This document shows positions 8,012 to 16,236 of a DNA stretch of 64,000 nt, in pieces. Source of the stretch: Epibacterium sp. Ofav1-8 (GTDB lineage Bacteria > Pseudomonadota > Alphaproteobacteria > Rhodobacterales > Rhodobacteraceae). Position 1 is the first letter of the stretch. Each line of letters starts with the position of its first letter. A program made the position numbers and the translations under genes. The notes under the pieces are model-generated. The model searched no databases. It saw nothing but the letters and a program-made list of their open reading frames with translations, and was not told where the DNA came from. Location: NCBI RefSeq assembly GCF_022348185.1, contig NZ_JAKRFD010000006.1, positions 1-64,000 on the forward strand, given 5' to 3'.

Positions 8012-9019
8012 TCAGCGACGAATGTCGACCCAGACAAGCCCGTGGCGGCTGCCGTCGCTGCGCAGGATGCCGGACGCGGTGACCTGAAGCCCTGCGGAGG
8101 GGAGCACGTAGTCCACCCGCATCGGGCCGGTGCTCTTCCAGGTGACGGTGTGGCTGGCCGCGTTGGCGTCGTTTGGCAGCGGGTCCTGGAGACGTGGATC
8201 GCGCAGCAGCCGGGTGATGGCGTCCTTGTGCCCCTCACCGCGATGCGGATCATTGTTTGCATCCCCAAGCAGCACAAAAGGCGGGGCCGGAGCCGGTCCG
8301 AGAGAGCCGTCCAGAAGATGCAGCCAGAGCAGGATTTCATCCGCGTTGCGGCGGCCGTTGCGGTCTTCGGGGCCATCAAAGACCGGCGGCGCGGCGTGAA
8401 AACTCATGACCTGCAGAAGGGTGCCATCGGGCAGACGCACGGGCACGATCCAGTGGTTGGTGGATGACAGGCGCAGCAGGGCGGCGACATCGGCATCCGG
8501 AAAGGGGCCACCGTCCTGGGTCCGCGGCATGCGGTGATCCGGCAGATCCTGCCACAACAGGCCGGTGAAACTCCGGGCGCGATCTGCAAGGATCGGGTAT
8601 CTCGACAGGAGGGCGACGCCACTTTGTCCGGTAAAGCGCCCCCAGCCCCAGGCATCCTCTGGCTCGCCCAAGCGCTGGTCCCCGTCCAGGTCGAGGCCGG
8701 ATGCAATCCCAGCGTTGGGTTTCAGGGCAAAGGCATGCGGGTAGGTCATTCCCGCCTCGGAGAGCAGGGCCTGGAAGGCGCGCAGCGTCTCCTGATCGTG
8801 ATCCCAATCCAGGCTCTGCACTGCGAGGATATCTGCCTCGGCGCGCCGGATCGTGTCGACCACCGCCGCCACCTGAGCATTATCCCGGCGCAGGTCGCGC
8901 AACAGCAGTCCCGGCCCCTTGCGGCTGAGTTCGGTGTTGAAGGTTGCGATCCGCAGGGGTTCGGCCCGGAGGGTGCTGGCCAGCAACAGGAAAACAAGAA
9001 CGGCTGTTACGCCCCTCAT
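8012..9019 (-). CDS. Exported endonuclease/exonuclease/phosphatase-family protein
   Basis: The 335-residue protein begins with a Sec signal peptide ([19 protein letters not shown]) and continues as an EEP-fold domain. Visible motifs are ATFNTE (metal-binding Asn), the catalytic-site region [14 protein letters not shown], and the late HGLVWVDI containing the active-site His. The usual SDH of the end is shortened to SRHGL. The family cleaves phosphodiester or phosphomonoester bonds in nucleic acids, lipids or inositides; being exported, it may scavenge phosphate or nucleotides. Its ATG overlaps the stop of the upstream membrane-protein gene by four bases (ATGA), so the two are probably translationally coupled. 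Confidence 0.85.
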   Translation of the reverse strand: MRGVTAVLVFLLLASTLRAEPLRIATFNTELSRKGPGLLLRDLRRDNAQVAAVVDTIRRAEADILAVQSLDWDHDQETLRAFQALLSEAGMTYPHAFALKPNAGIASGLDLDGDQRLGEPEDAWGWGRFTGQSGVALLSRYPILADRARSFTGLLWQDLPDHRMPRTQDGGPFPDADVAALLRLSSTNHWIVPVRLPDGTLLQVMSFHAAPPVFDGPEDRNGRRNADEILLWLHLLDGSLGPAPAPPFVLLGDANNDPHRGEGHKDAITRLLRDPRLQDPLPNDANAASHTVTWKSTGPMRVDYVLPSAGLQVTASGILRSDGSRHGLVWVDIRR

Positions 9020-9828
9020 ACCGTTTGCAGGTCGTGGGCAAAGGCGCGGCGTTTCTGCGCGATCAGATCCGCGACGCGCAGGCGGGCCATGCCGCGCATG
9101 ATCATGCTGGCGGGCACCATGGCCCAGCCGGTGACACACCAGATCAGCAATTGCGGGCTGCCCAGCAGCGCCGGATCGAACAGGCTGCCCCCCATCTGGA
9201 CCAGCGCCGGCAGCAGGAAGGGCAGCAGGACACCGGCAATGATATGAAGCTTGGCATCGCGCTGAAGGCGCGCCACCACATCCCCGCCGGTGGTGGGATC
9301 AAACAGGGGAAGGTTGACCCAGACGTTGAACGCGCCATTGGCCAGCGGCCAGTTGCGCAGCCGGATCAGGAGCGCGAAATAGGCGATGGACATGAGCGAG
9401 AGCAAATAGGCAAGTCCCGCCGCCGCACGCACCAGATCCACCGTATACTGCGGCACATGCTCGGGCATCATGAGGCGGCTCAACTGCACGGGCGAGTAGG
9501 CAAAATCCAGTGTGTCGCCGATGGTATAGGCCAGTTTGTGAACCAAGGCGGAAAAGCCGGTCGGCTGGAAGGGATGGCCCGCCAGCAGGCTGAGCAGGAT
9601 CATGCACAGGGAGGCAAAAACGAAGCGGCTGCGATTGAGAGGGGGAGCGTCCCGGAATTCAACGAAGCTTGGGAAATGCGTAAAGTACTCGGCAAAAATC
9701 AACCCGCCGGCCAGAAGGGCGGTGAAGGCCACGATCTCAGGGGATTGCGTCGCCGCGACTGGCAACAATAGCGATGGCAGCACCACCAACAGTGCCACCA
9801 ATAGCCCGCGAATTGCCGCGCTTGTCAT
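9016..9828 (-). CDS. Integral membrane protein of unknown function
   Basis: About 270 residues with five or six predicted membrane helices: LLVALLVVLPSLLLPVA, IVAFTALLAGGLIFA, FVFASLCMILLSLLA, AAGLAYLLSLMSIAYFALLI, LHIIAGVLLPFLLPALV and LLIWCVTGWAMVPASM. I do not recognise a named family. The start at 9828 is preferred over the longer frame from 9972, whose leader is basic and unlike a membrane protein; the ribosome-binding site is weak. It overlaps the EEP-family gene downstream by four bases, so the two products may work together at the envelope. They lie between leuD and leuB. Confidence 0.75.
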   Translation of the reverse strand: MTSAAIRGLLVALLVVLPSLLLPVAATQSPEIVAFTALLAGGLIFAEYFTHFPSFVEFRDAPPLNRSRFVFASLCMILLSLLAGHPFQPTGFSALVHKLAYTIGDTLDFAYSPVQLSRLMMPEHVPQYTVDLVRAAAGLAYLLSLMSIAYFALLIRLRNWPLANGAFNVWVNLPLFDPTTGGDVVARLQRDAKLHIIAGVLLPFLLPALVQMGGSLFDPALLGSPQLLIWCVTGWAMVPASMIMRGMARLRVADLIAQKRRAFAHDLQTV

Positions 9829-10167
9829 GCGTGCAAGCACTCTATGTTCCCTTTGCCCTGGGGTCTTCCGGTTTTTTTGGTGGAATGACCCGGTATGATG
9901 CACCCCGGGTTTGCCCAGACTGCGCTGCCTCATTTTTGCCCCAATCCTGCACGGGGGCATCAGATTTCTCAAGTATCGGGTTAAGGAAATGCGTCAAATT
10001 TGATGGACTGGCAGGTAAGTGGTGCTGACATGCATCAATCTTAATCCGTCAAATCATCATCTTATCGCCCGTTTGCCTGTCTCCCGTGGTCCGGGCACGC
10101 GCAACGCGCCGGGACAGGGCGGCGTTAGGTATTGGGGCAGAATTGTGCGGATCGCGTCCGGTGATAT
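9829..10167. other. Gene-free stretch between leuD and the membrane-protein gene
   Basis: About 340 bases without a supported gene. It holds a small palindrome TCAAATTTGA at 9994-10003 and should contain the promoter of the membrane-protein gene, but I cannot place -35 and -10 boxes with confidence. Confidence 0.4.
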
Positions 10168-10197
10168 GAAAAAAGGCCGCCCGGGGGCGGCCTTCTT
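10168..10197 (-). terminator. Terminator of leuCD
   Basis: GGCCGCC pairs with GGCGGCC over a short GC loop, with a six-base T-run on the minus strand. It lies about 20 bases beyond the leuD stop, so leuCD is separated from the genes up to leuB by a strong stop signal. Confidence 0.85.
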
Positions 10198-10217
10198 CGC
10201 GATTGTGGTCAAGGCTC

Positions 10218-10823
10218 TTATACCCAGGGACGTTCCTGCGCGGCCTTGGCCTCAAAAGACTGGATCGAGTCCGCCTTTTCCAGGGTCAGGCCGATGTCAT
10301 CAAGACCGTTCAGCAGGCAATGCTTGCGGAACGGGTCGACATCGAACGTGATGACCTCGCCATCGGAGGTGGTGATTTGCTGGGTTTCCAGATCGACGGT
10401 CATGCGGGCGTTTTCGCCCTTTTCCGCATCCGACATCAACAGATCGACCTGCTCCTGCGGCAGCACGATGGGCAGCATGCCATTCTTGAAGCAGTTGTTG
10501 AAGAAGATGTCGGCAAAGGAGGTGGAGACCACCACCTTGATGCCGAAATCCGCCAGAGCCCAGGGCGCGTGTTCGCGCGAGGAGCCACAGCCGAAGTTGT
10601 CGCCCGCAATCAGGATCGAAGTGTCCCGATACTGCGGCTTGTTCAGCACGAAATCGGGGACTTCGTTGCCCTGCCGATCATAGCGCATCTCGTCAAAGGC
10701 GTGCACGCCGAGGCCGGAACGCTTGATGGTCTTCAGGAACTGCTTGGGGATGATCATATCGGTGTCGATATTGACCAGCGGCATCGGCGCCGCAATCCCG
10801 GTGAAGGTTTCGAACTTGTTCAT
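10218..10823 (-). CDS. leuD: 3-Isopropylmalate dehydratase small subunit
   Basis: The small subunit of isopropylmalate isomerase, 201 residues as usual. It has the swivel-domain motif [15 protein letters not shown], which contacts substrate, and the N-terminal [19 protein letters not shown]. With LeuC it isomerises 2- to 3-isopropylmalate in leucine synthesis. It starts 12 bases after leuC, so the two form one operon, followed by a strong terminator. Confidence 0.98.
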   Translation of the reverse strand: MNKFETFTGIAAPMPLVNIDTDMIIPKQFLKTIKRSGLGVHAFDEMRYDRQGNEVPDFVLNKPQYRDTSILIAGDNFGCGSSREHAPWALADFGIKVVVSTSFADIFFNNCFKNGMLPIVLPQEQVDLLMSDAEKGENARMTVDLETQQITTSDGEVITFDVDPFRKHCLLNGLDDIGLTLEKADSIQSFEAKAAQERPWV

Positions 10824-10835
10824 GGGTTTCTTCCT

Positions 10836-12239
10836 TCAGAGCTCGCGGACGTCGGTCAGCTTGCCGGTGACGGCGGCAGCGGCAGCCATGGCAGGGGAGA
10901 CAAGGTGGGTGCGCCCCTTGAAGCCCTGGCGGCCCTCGAAGTTCCGGTTGGAGGTCGAGGCGCAGCGTTCGCCTTCGCTCAGCTGGTCGGGGTTCATCGC
11001 CAGGCACATGGAGCAGCCCGCCAGACGCCATTCAAAACCGGCCGAGGTAAAGATCTCGGCGAGCCCTTCCTCTTCGGCCTGTGCGCGGACAAGGCCGGAG
11101 CCCGGAACCACCATGGCGCGCATGCCATCCTTGATCTTCTTGCCTTTGACCACCTCGGCAGCGGCGCGCAGATCTTCGATCCGCCCGTTGGTGCAGGAGC
11201 CAATAAAGACCGTGTCGATCTCGATGTCGGTCAGCTTCATGCCCGGGGTGAGGCCCATGTAGTCCAGCGCGCGTTTTGCGGCCTCGACCTTGCCGCCGGA
11301 GAAGTCTTCCGGTGCGGGGACGGTCGCGGTGATCGGCAATGCGTCCTCCGGCGAGGTGCCCCAGGTGACTGTGGGGGCGATGTCCTCGCCACGGATGGTG
11401 ACAACCTTGTCCCAATGCGCGTCGTCATCGGAATAGAGCGTCTTCCACCAGTTCACGGCGGCCTCCCACTGCGCGCCTTTGGGGGCGTGGGTGCGGCCCT
11501 TGACGTAGTCGAAGGTGGTCTCATCAGGTGCGATCAGACCGGCACGTGCGCCGCCTTCGATCGCCATGTTGCAGATGGTCATGCGACCTTCCATCGACAG
11601 GTTGCGGATCGCCTCACCGCAATATTCGATGACATAGCCGGTGCCGCCGCCGGTGCCGGTCTCGCCGATGATGGTCAGAACCACGTCTTTGGCGGTGACA
11701 CCGGGCGCAAGCGTGCCGGTGATTTCCACCTTCATGTTCTTGGACTTCTTCTGGATCAGCGTCTGGGTCGCCAGAACATGCTCCACCTCGGAGGTGCCGA
11801 TGCCATGGGCCAGCGAGCCGAACGCGCCATGGGTCGCGGTGTGGCTGTCGCCACAGACCACGGTCATGCCGGGCAGGGTCCAGCCGTTTTCAGGGCCGAC
11901 GATGTGCACGATGCCCTGGCGGATGTCGCTGACCGGGTAGTAATGCACGCCGAACTCGCGGGCGTTGGTGTCCAGCGCGGCCACCTGGATGCGGCTGTCC
12001 TCGGGCATCTGTTCGGGATCGTCGCGCCCGGCAGTGGTCGGCACGTTGTGATCGGGAACCGCGATCGTCTTGTCCGGTGCGTGGACCTTGCGACCGGCCA
12101 TGCGCAGGCCCTCGAACGCCTGCGGGCTGGTCACCTCGTGAACGAGGTGGCGATCAATGTACAGAAGGCAAGTGCCATCCTCCGCCTCATGGGCGACATG
12201 GGCATCCCAGATCTTGTCATAGAGTGTTTTGGGGGACAT
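10836..12239 (-). CDS. leuC: 3-Isopropylmalate dehydratase large subunit
   Basis: The 467-residue catalytic subunit carries a [4Fe-4S] cluster. The cluster cysteines are in GSCTNGR and in the pair [10 protein letters not shown], and the active-site region [14 protein letters not shown] is intact. The start [14 protein letters not shown] is typical of LeuC. A GGGAGAGGA ribosome-binding site precedes the ATG. I looked for a leader peptide rich in leucine codons upstream and found none, so classical attenuation is not evident. Confidence 0.98.
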   Translation of the reverse strand: MSPKTLYDKIWDAHVAHEAEDGTCLLYIDRHLVHEVTSPQAFEGLRMAGRKVHAPDKTIAVPDHNVPTTAGRDDPEQMPEDSRIQVAALDTNAREFGVHYYPVSDIRQGIVHIVGPENGWTLPGMTVVCGDSHTATHGAFGSLAHGIGTSEVEHVLATQTLIQKKSKNMKVEITGTLAPGVTAKDVVLTIIGETGTGGGTGYVIEYCGEAIRNLSMEGRMTICNMAIEGGARAGLIAPDETTFDYVKGRTHAPKGAQWEAAVNWWKTLYSDDDAHWDKVVTIRGEDIAPTVTWGTSPEDALPITATVPAPEDFSGGKVEAAKRALDYMGLTPGMKLTDIEIDTVFIGSCTNGRIEDLRAAAEVVKGKKIKDGMRAMVVPGSGLVRAQAEEEGLAEIFTSAGFEWRLAGCSMCLAMNPDQLSEGERCASTSNRNFEGRQGFKGRTHLVSPAMAAAAAVTGKLTDVREL

Positions 12240-12524
12240 CGGTCCTCTCCCGTATATGGGTAAAAGTGCTGGCGTAACTGGTCTGGCGGCACGACCTTAT
12301 AGGCGTGCGAGAACCGTGCGGGCGGCACCAAAGAACCGTTCACGCAAGCGCGCGCGGTCCTGAAGGGCAATCGTCTGAGCCAATACGTGAGTCATGCCCT
12401 GTGGCATATATCCACACCTCCCGACAATCAAGATTCGTTCTCTGGCATGTGATCACGCCCGCCCCGGTGTTTCCCTTGCCTTGGTCCCCCGGTGCAGGAC
12501 ATGCTGGCGGGAAGGAGGACCGGA
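12240..12524. other. Divergent intergenic region leuC / mscS
   Basis: Roughly 285 bases that should carry the promoters of both leuC and the MscS-type channel. I see no leucine leader peptide, clear terminator or convincing operator. Confidence 0.4.
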
Positions 12525-13928
12525 ATGGAGCAAGACATTCTGCCCGAGGCGGTACAGGGCACCCTGCACTATCTGATGACGCAGGCGCAGATCTATTGGG
12601 ATATGGCACTGACGCCCGGCTGGCGTCAGTATCAGGTGCTGATCGTGCTGGCCTTGATTGCGGTCTCGATCCTGATGCGACACCTCACGCATGCCCGGTG
12701 GGAGCATTGGGCCCGCGCCCGGGAGGGCTGGCCGAAATGGCGCCTGCGGCTGTTGGTGCAAGTGCTGAGGCGGTTGTCGCTGATCTACTTCACGGTGTTT
12801 GCCTGGACAGTCTATGCCATCATGCGAGAGGTCACCTGGCCCTCGCGCAGCTACCTGATCGGGGCGGTGGCGAAACTGGCGGCGGCGTGGCTGGCGATCG
12901 CGCTGATCTCCCGGTTCATCGCCAACCCGACCCTGCGCAAGCTCGCCGCCTGGCTGTTGTGGATCTATGCGACGCTCGCGGTGTTCAACCTCGTCGACGA
13001 CGCGGCGCAGATCCTTGATTCCATTGCCTTTGACATCGGGTCACTGCATCTGTCGCTGCTTGTGGTGCTGAAGGCGGTGGTGCTGGCGACGGCCATGCTG
13101 ACGCTGGCGCGCATGGGGTCGGGCCTTGCAGAGCGGGGGCTGAAGGGAAACGAGGACCTCTCGCCCTCGATGAAGGTGCTGGCGGGCAAGGCGGTGCAGG
13201 TGCTCCTGTACGGGATCGCCTTTGTGATCGTGATCCGCTCCATCGGGTTCGACCTGACCGGGCTTGCGGTGTTGTCCGGTGCTGTCGGCGTTGGGATCGG
13301 TTTTGGCCTGCAAAAGGTGGTCTCGAACCTTGTGTCGGGCATCATCATCCTGATGGACCGGTCCATCAAGCCGGGCGATGTGATCTCCCTTGGGGAAACC
13401 TTCGGCTGGATCAATGCGCTGGGCGCGCGCTACGTGTCGGTGGTGACGCGGGACGGCAAGGAATACCTGATCCCGAACGAGGACCTGATCACCTCGCAGG
13501 TGGTGAACTGGTCGCATTCCAACCGGTTTGTCCGGCTCGATATCAATTTCGGCACCAGCTATGACGACGACCCGCATCTGGTCCGCAAGGTGGCGATTGC
13601 GGCGACCATGACCGTTGATCGGGTGTTGGAGCGCGAGGGGATGAAGCCCGTGTGCCATATCGTTGGGTTTGGCGACAGCAGCGTGGACTATATCCTGCGC
13701 TTCTGGATCACCGACCCGACGGGGGGGCTGACGAACATCCGCGGCAATGTCTTTCTGGCGCTCTGGGATGCGTTCAAGGCCGAGGGGATTTCCATTCCCT
13801 TCCCGCAGCGGGAGTTGCGCCTTTTGAATGATCGACTGGCTGTGCAGATGGCAGAGGGACAGAGCACGCCGGAGGACGGCGATGACCTTGGGTCACAGTC
13901 ACGCGGCGGTGCGGCGCAGCTTGATTGA
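12525..13928 (+). CDS. MscS-family mechanosensitive channel (larger form)
   Basis: This 467-residue inner-membrane channel opens under membrane tension to release solutes on hypo-osmotic shock. About five hydrophobic segments precede the pore. The MscS core starts near residue 240 with SGAVGVGIGFGLQKVVSNLVSG, the glycine-rich pore helix, followed by the beta domain (IKPGDVISLGETFGWINALG, IPNEDLITSQVVNWS) and the cytoplasmic vestibule ending GISIPFPQRELRLL. The start at 12525 is preceded by GAAGGAGG; the in-frame ATG at 12492 lacks this. It is a different subclass from the shorter channel at 53421. Confidence 0.93.
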   Translation: MEQDILPEAVQGTLHYLMTQAQIYWDMALTPGWRQYQVLIVLALIAVSILMRHLTHARWEHWARAREGWPKWRLRLLVQVLRRLSLIYFTVFAWTVYAIMREVTWPSRSYLIGAVAKLAAAWLAIALISRFIANPTLRKLAAWLLWIYATLAVFNLVDDAAQILDSIAFDIGSLHLSLLVVLKAVVLATAMLTLARMGSGLAERGLKGNEDLSPSMKVLAGKAVQVLLYGIAFVIVIRSIGFDLTGLAVLSGAVGVGIGFGLQKVVSNLVSGIIILMDRSIKPGDVISLGETFGWINALGARYVSVVTRDGKEYLIPNEDLITSQVVNWSHSNRFVRLDINFGTSYDDDPHLVRKVAIAATMTVDRVLEREGMKPVCHIVGFGDSSVDYILRFWITDPTGGLTNIRGNVFLALWDAFKAEGISIPFPQRELRLLNDRLAVQMAEGQSTPEDGDDLGSQSRGGAAQLD

Positions 13929-14002
13929 AAAGGGGGCGTTCTGTTGCTACATTTGAGGTATCCCCAGCGCCGGGGGTCCGTCGGCGCGCAGCAAGGAGGA
14001 CA

Positions 14003-14059
14003 ATGTCCTGGCACCCCAACCTCAGGCGGCGATTGCCGCCCCGTCCGGAGCAGCCGTGA
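14003..14059 (+). CDS. Short upstream ORF overlapping rsfS start
   Basis: An 18-codon frame starts at ATG 14003 directly behind AAGGAGGACA, the best ribosome-binding site in this stretch. It ends in TGA at 14057-14059, and the last A of that stop is the first base of the rsfS ATG. The peptide, beginning MSWHPNLRRRLPP, resembles nothing I know. It may couple rsfS translation by termination-reinitiation, or the site may really serve a non-ATG start of rsfS in the neighbouring frame (CTG at 14008). It may also be chance. Confidence 0.35.
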   Translation: MSWHPNLRRRLPPRPEQP

Positions 14060-14418
14060 TGGCCGCTTCTGCACCGCAATTCTCCAGCGAGGACCTGCTG
14101 GAGCGCATCCTTTCCTCTCTCGATGACGACAAGGCCGAAGATGTCACGCGGATCGATCTGCGCGGCAAGACGTCCATTGGCGACTATATGGTCGTGGCCT
14201 CTGGCCGTTCGACCCGTCAGGTCGCGGCGATGTCCGAGAAACTGACCGAGAAGCTGAAGCATGAATTCGGCATCTCTTGCAAAGTTGAAGGCAAGGACGC
14301 AGGTGACTGGGTTCTGATCGATACCGGTGATGTGATCGTGCATATCTTCCGTCCCGAAGTGCGCGAGTTCTACCAGATCGAGAAGATGTGGCTGCCCGCA
14401 GGCGCAGTCGCCAGCTAA
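14059..14418 (+). CDS. rsfS: Ribosomal silencing factor RsfS
   Basis: RsfS binds L14 of the large ribosomal subunit and blocks subunit joining during starvation. The 119-residue protein contains the family features KAEDVTRIDLRGKTSIGDYMVVASGRS, VEGKDAGDWVLIDTGDVIVHIF and the end EVREFYQIEKMW (IojAP domain). Starts are possible at GTG 14056 or ATG 14059. It precedes rlmH, its usual neighbour in bacteria. The best ribosome-binding site upstream belongs to an overlapping 18-codon ORF, so the true start deserves care. Confidence 0.95.
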   Translation: MAASAPQFSSEDLLERILSSLDDDKAEDVTRIDLRGKTSIGDYMVVASGRSTRQVAAMSEKLTEKLKHEFGISCKVEGKDAGDWVLIDTGDVIVHIFRPEVREFYQIEKMWLPAGAVAS

Positions 14419-14560
14419 AAGACGGTTGTACCCGAGGCCCGTCGCGGGTCGGGCGTTGCCTGACCCGAAAGGCCTTTGTTATATCCCGGCATTGCAGTCT
14501 TGGTCCTGCCAAGCACGCATGCAACCGCCGGGCCTTCCCTTCTGACATCAGGAATCCTTC

Positions 14561-15031
14561 ATGCGCGTGCATATCTGCGCGGTCGGGCGGTTGCGCGCCG
14601 GGCCGGAAAAGACATTGATCAATGACTATTTGCAGCGATTTGATCGCAGCGGTCGAGCACTCGGTCTTGGCCCGGCCAAGGTTATCGAGGTTGAGGACAA
14701 GAAAAACGCCGGTATGGGCGCGGAGGCGGATCTGTTGCGCAAGGCGCTGCCCAAGGGGGCCTTGATCTGCACGCTGGATGAACGTGGCAAAGTGATCTCT
14801 TCACCGGATTTTGCGGATCGGCTTGCAGGGTGGCGCGACATGGGGCGACAGGATCTGGCGCTGATTATCGGCGGTGCAGACGGGATCGATCCCTCACTGC
14901 GGGCCGAGGCGGACTATTCGATCTCCTTCGGCAAAATGGTCTGGCCGCATATGATGGTGCGCCTGATGCTGGCGGAACAGATCTATCGGGCCGCGACCAT
15001 CCTGTCCGGCAGCCCTTATCACCGGGTCTGA
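14561..15031 (+). CDS. rlmH: 23S rRNA pseudouridine-1915 N3-methyltransferase
   Basis: This 156-residue SPOUT-family enzyme methylates pseudouridine 1915 in helix 69 of 23S rRNA, acting on assembled 70S ribosomes. Family marks are the start MRVHICAVGRLRAGPE, LDERGK, LALIIGGADGI with the knot loop, SISFGKMVWPHMMVRLML and the C-terminal SGSPYHRV, which ends almost exactly as in other RlmH proteins. It follows rsfS by 142 bases and is convergent with a small secreted-protein gene six bases away. Confidence 0.97.
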   Translation: MRVHICAVGRLRAGPEKTLINDYLQRFDRSGRALGLGPAKVIEVEDKKNAGMGAEADLLRKALPKGALICTLDERGKVISSPDFADRLAGWRDMGRQDLALIIGGADGIDPSLRAEADYSISFGKMVWPHMMVRLMLAEQIYRAATILSGSPYHRV

Positions 15032-15037
15032 TCGGCT

Positions 15038-15397
15038 TCAGGGCAGGTCGATCACCGTGGTGTTCTGCGCCCAGCCGTCGACACTGCACCGCGCCTGTAT
15101 CTGCACTTTCCTGACGCCTTCGGGCACCTGAACGCCACCAAGCGAACGCGTGAAGGGTTGTTCATTTACATGCGGATGCGCCAACACGCGCAGACCAAGT
15201 TCGTTGCCCTCCATATCCAGAACCCGCCACCCGTCGGCATAGTGATCCCAGCCCGTGTCCGGGTGGGACAGCGTGACGGAAAAGCTCCAGCTGTCGCCAC
15301 GCTTCACTGCGGTTGCATTTTCGACAACGGGATCTGCCGCCAGGGCCATCTGTGGTGCGACGAGAAATAGCAGCGATAGGAGGACATGTTTCAACAT
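15038..15397 (-). CDS. Small secreted protein of unknown function
   Basis: A 119-residue protein with a Sec signal peptide (cleavage after ALA, near residue 21). The mature part is rich in beta-strand pattern, including WSFSVTLSHPDTGWDHYADGWRVLD and LAHPHVNEQPFTRSLGG, with two histidines and a single cysteine. Similar proteins occur in Rhodobacteraceae (recollection, not checked) but have no function. A metal- or ligand-binding periplasmic role is only a guess. Confidence 0.75.
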   Translation of the reverse strand: MLKHVLLSLLFLVAPQMALAADPVVENATAVKRGDSWSFSVTLSHPDTGWDHYADGWRVLDMEGNELGLRVLAHPHVNEQPFTRSLGGVQVPEGVRKVQIQARCSVDGWAQNTTVIDLP

Positions 15398-15432
15398 GCA
15401 CTCAGGCTATCCAATTCCCCGAGGGCGTGCGG

Positions 15433-16155
15433 TCACATTTTGGTGGGGGCGACAATTTTGGGTTCTGACTGCATCAGAATGCGGCGGGACCGCGAGATGA
15501 ACTCGCGACGATACAGCACCGCAAGGGTGATCACGGTGGCGAGGATGAGCGCCTCGGCGCCCACCAGCCACGCCAGCCCGGCAAGCGAGAAATAAGTGGC
15601 CCGCAGACCGCGATTGAAACTGCGTGCTGCCGTGATGTTGATTTCAGCGGCCTGCTGCGCCCGCGGATAGGCGCGGGGGTCGCTGGGCTCATTCGGGACT
15701 GCGGCCATCAGAACCGAGCAGTAGCCAAACAGCCGGTGCGACCAGACAAAGGCAAGAAACGCGTTGGTGAGCGCGGCCAACACCAACAGGATCTTGATCT
15801 CCCAGACAAAATCCGGGGTTTGCCCCAGCGCCAGATCTTGCGCCACGCCGGCGAGCTGTTCTGTATTGCCGATTAGCGCCAGCCCGGCCCCAAGCGCCAG
15901 CATGGTGGCCGATGCAAAAAAGGCGGTGGCCTGCCGCAATGAGGAAATTACCTGCGAATCAAAGATGCGCGGAGACCGGGTCACCATCTCTTTCATCCAC
16001 TCGCGCCTGAAATCCGCCATCAGAAGCGAGACCGAGGGCCGTGATTTGCTGGGGTTCTCAATGCGCCAGCCGATCCATAGCCAGCCCAGTATGTAACAGG
16101 CCAGGCTTATGAAATCCCACATAGAAAACAGGGTCAGTCGGTCAATCCACATCAT
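15433..16155 (-). CDS. DUF599-family membrane protein
   Basis: This 240-residue protein has about four membrane helices and the diagnostic DUF599 segment AARSFNRGLRATYFSLAGLAWLVG. Other typical parts are the first helix around LACYILGWLWIGW and the HRLFGYCSVLMAAVP loop. No biochemical role is known for the family. The start may be either of two adjacent ATG codons at 16155 and 16152. It is divergent from glcD, from which it is separated by 81 bases that include the glc palindrome. Confidence 0.88.
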   Translation of the reverse strand: MMWIDRLTLFSMWDFISLACYILGWLWIGWRIENPSKSRPSVSLLMADFRREWMKEMVTRSPRIFDSQVISSLRQATAFFASATMLALGAGLALIGNTEQLAGVAQDLALGQTPDFVWEIKILLVLAALTNAFLAFVWSHRLFGYCSVLMAAVPNEPSDPRAYPRAQQAAEINITAARSFNRGLRATYFSLAGLAWLVGAEALILATVITLAVLYRREFISRSRRILMQSEPKIVAPTKM

Positions 16156-16201
16156 GGCCCGACCCTAGCCCAGTCAGTTCGTCCTTGCCAGTAGGGATGA
16201 A

Positions 16202-16222
16202 TTGGTAATAATACTTTACCAA
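16202..16222. promoter_or_regulatory. Operator-like palindrome before glcD
   Basis: TTGGTAA and TTACCAA form a perfect 7-bp inverted repeat around TAATACT, ending two bases before the glcD ribosome-binding site (AGGAG, 16225-16229). TGGT...ACCA half-sites are typical of FadR-type GntR regulators, to which GlcC belongs. No such regulator gene lies in the window. A bound protein here would block transcription initiation or ribosome access. Confidence 0.5.
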
Positions 16223-16236
16223 ATAGGAGAGCCCGC

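Noticed and set aside
6129-8087. Long plus-strand frame opposite the EamA gene and leuB
   Set aside because: Shadow of real genes on the other strand, with low-complexity His/Arg/Gly composition.
10203-12263. 686-codon plus-strand frame opposite leuC and leuD
   Set aside because: Mirror of two certain enzymes; no family resemblance.
12240-12524. Leucine leader peptide or T-box before leuC
   Set aside because: No short ORF with leucine codons, no terminator/antiterminator pair and no T-box motif found.
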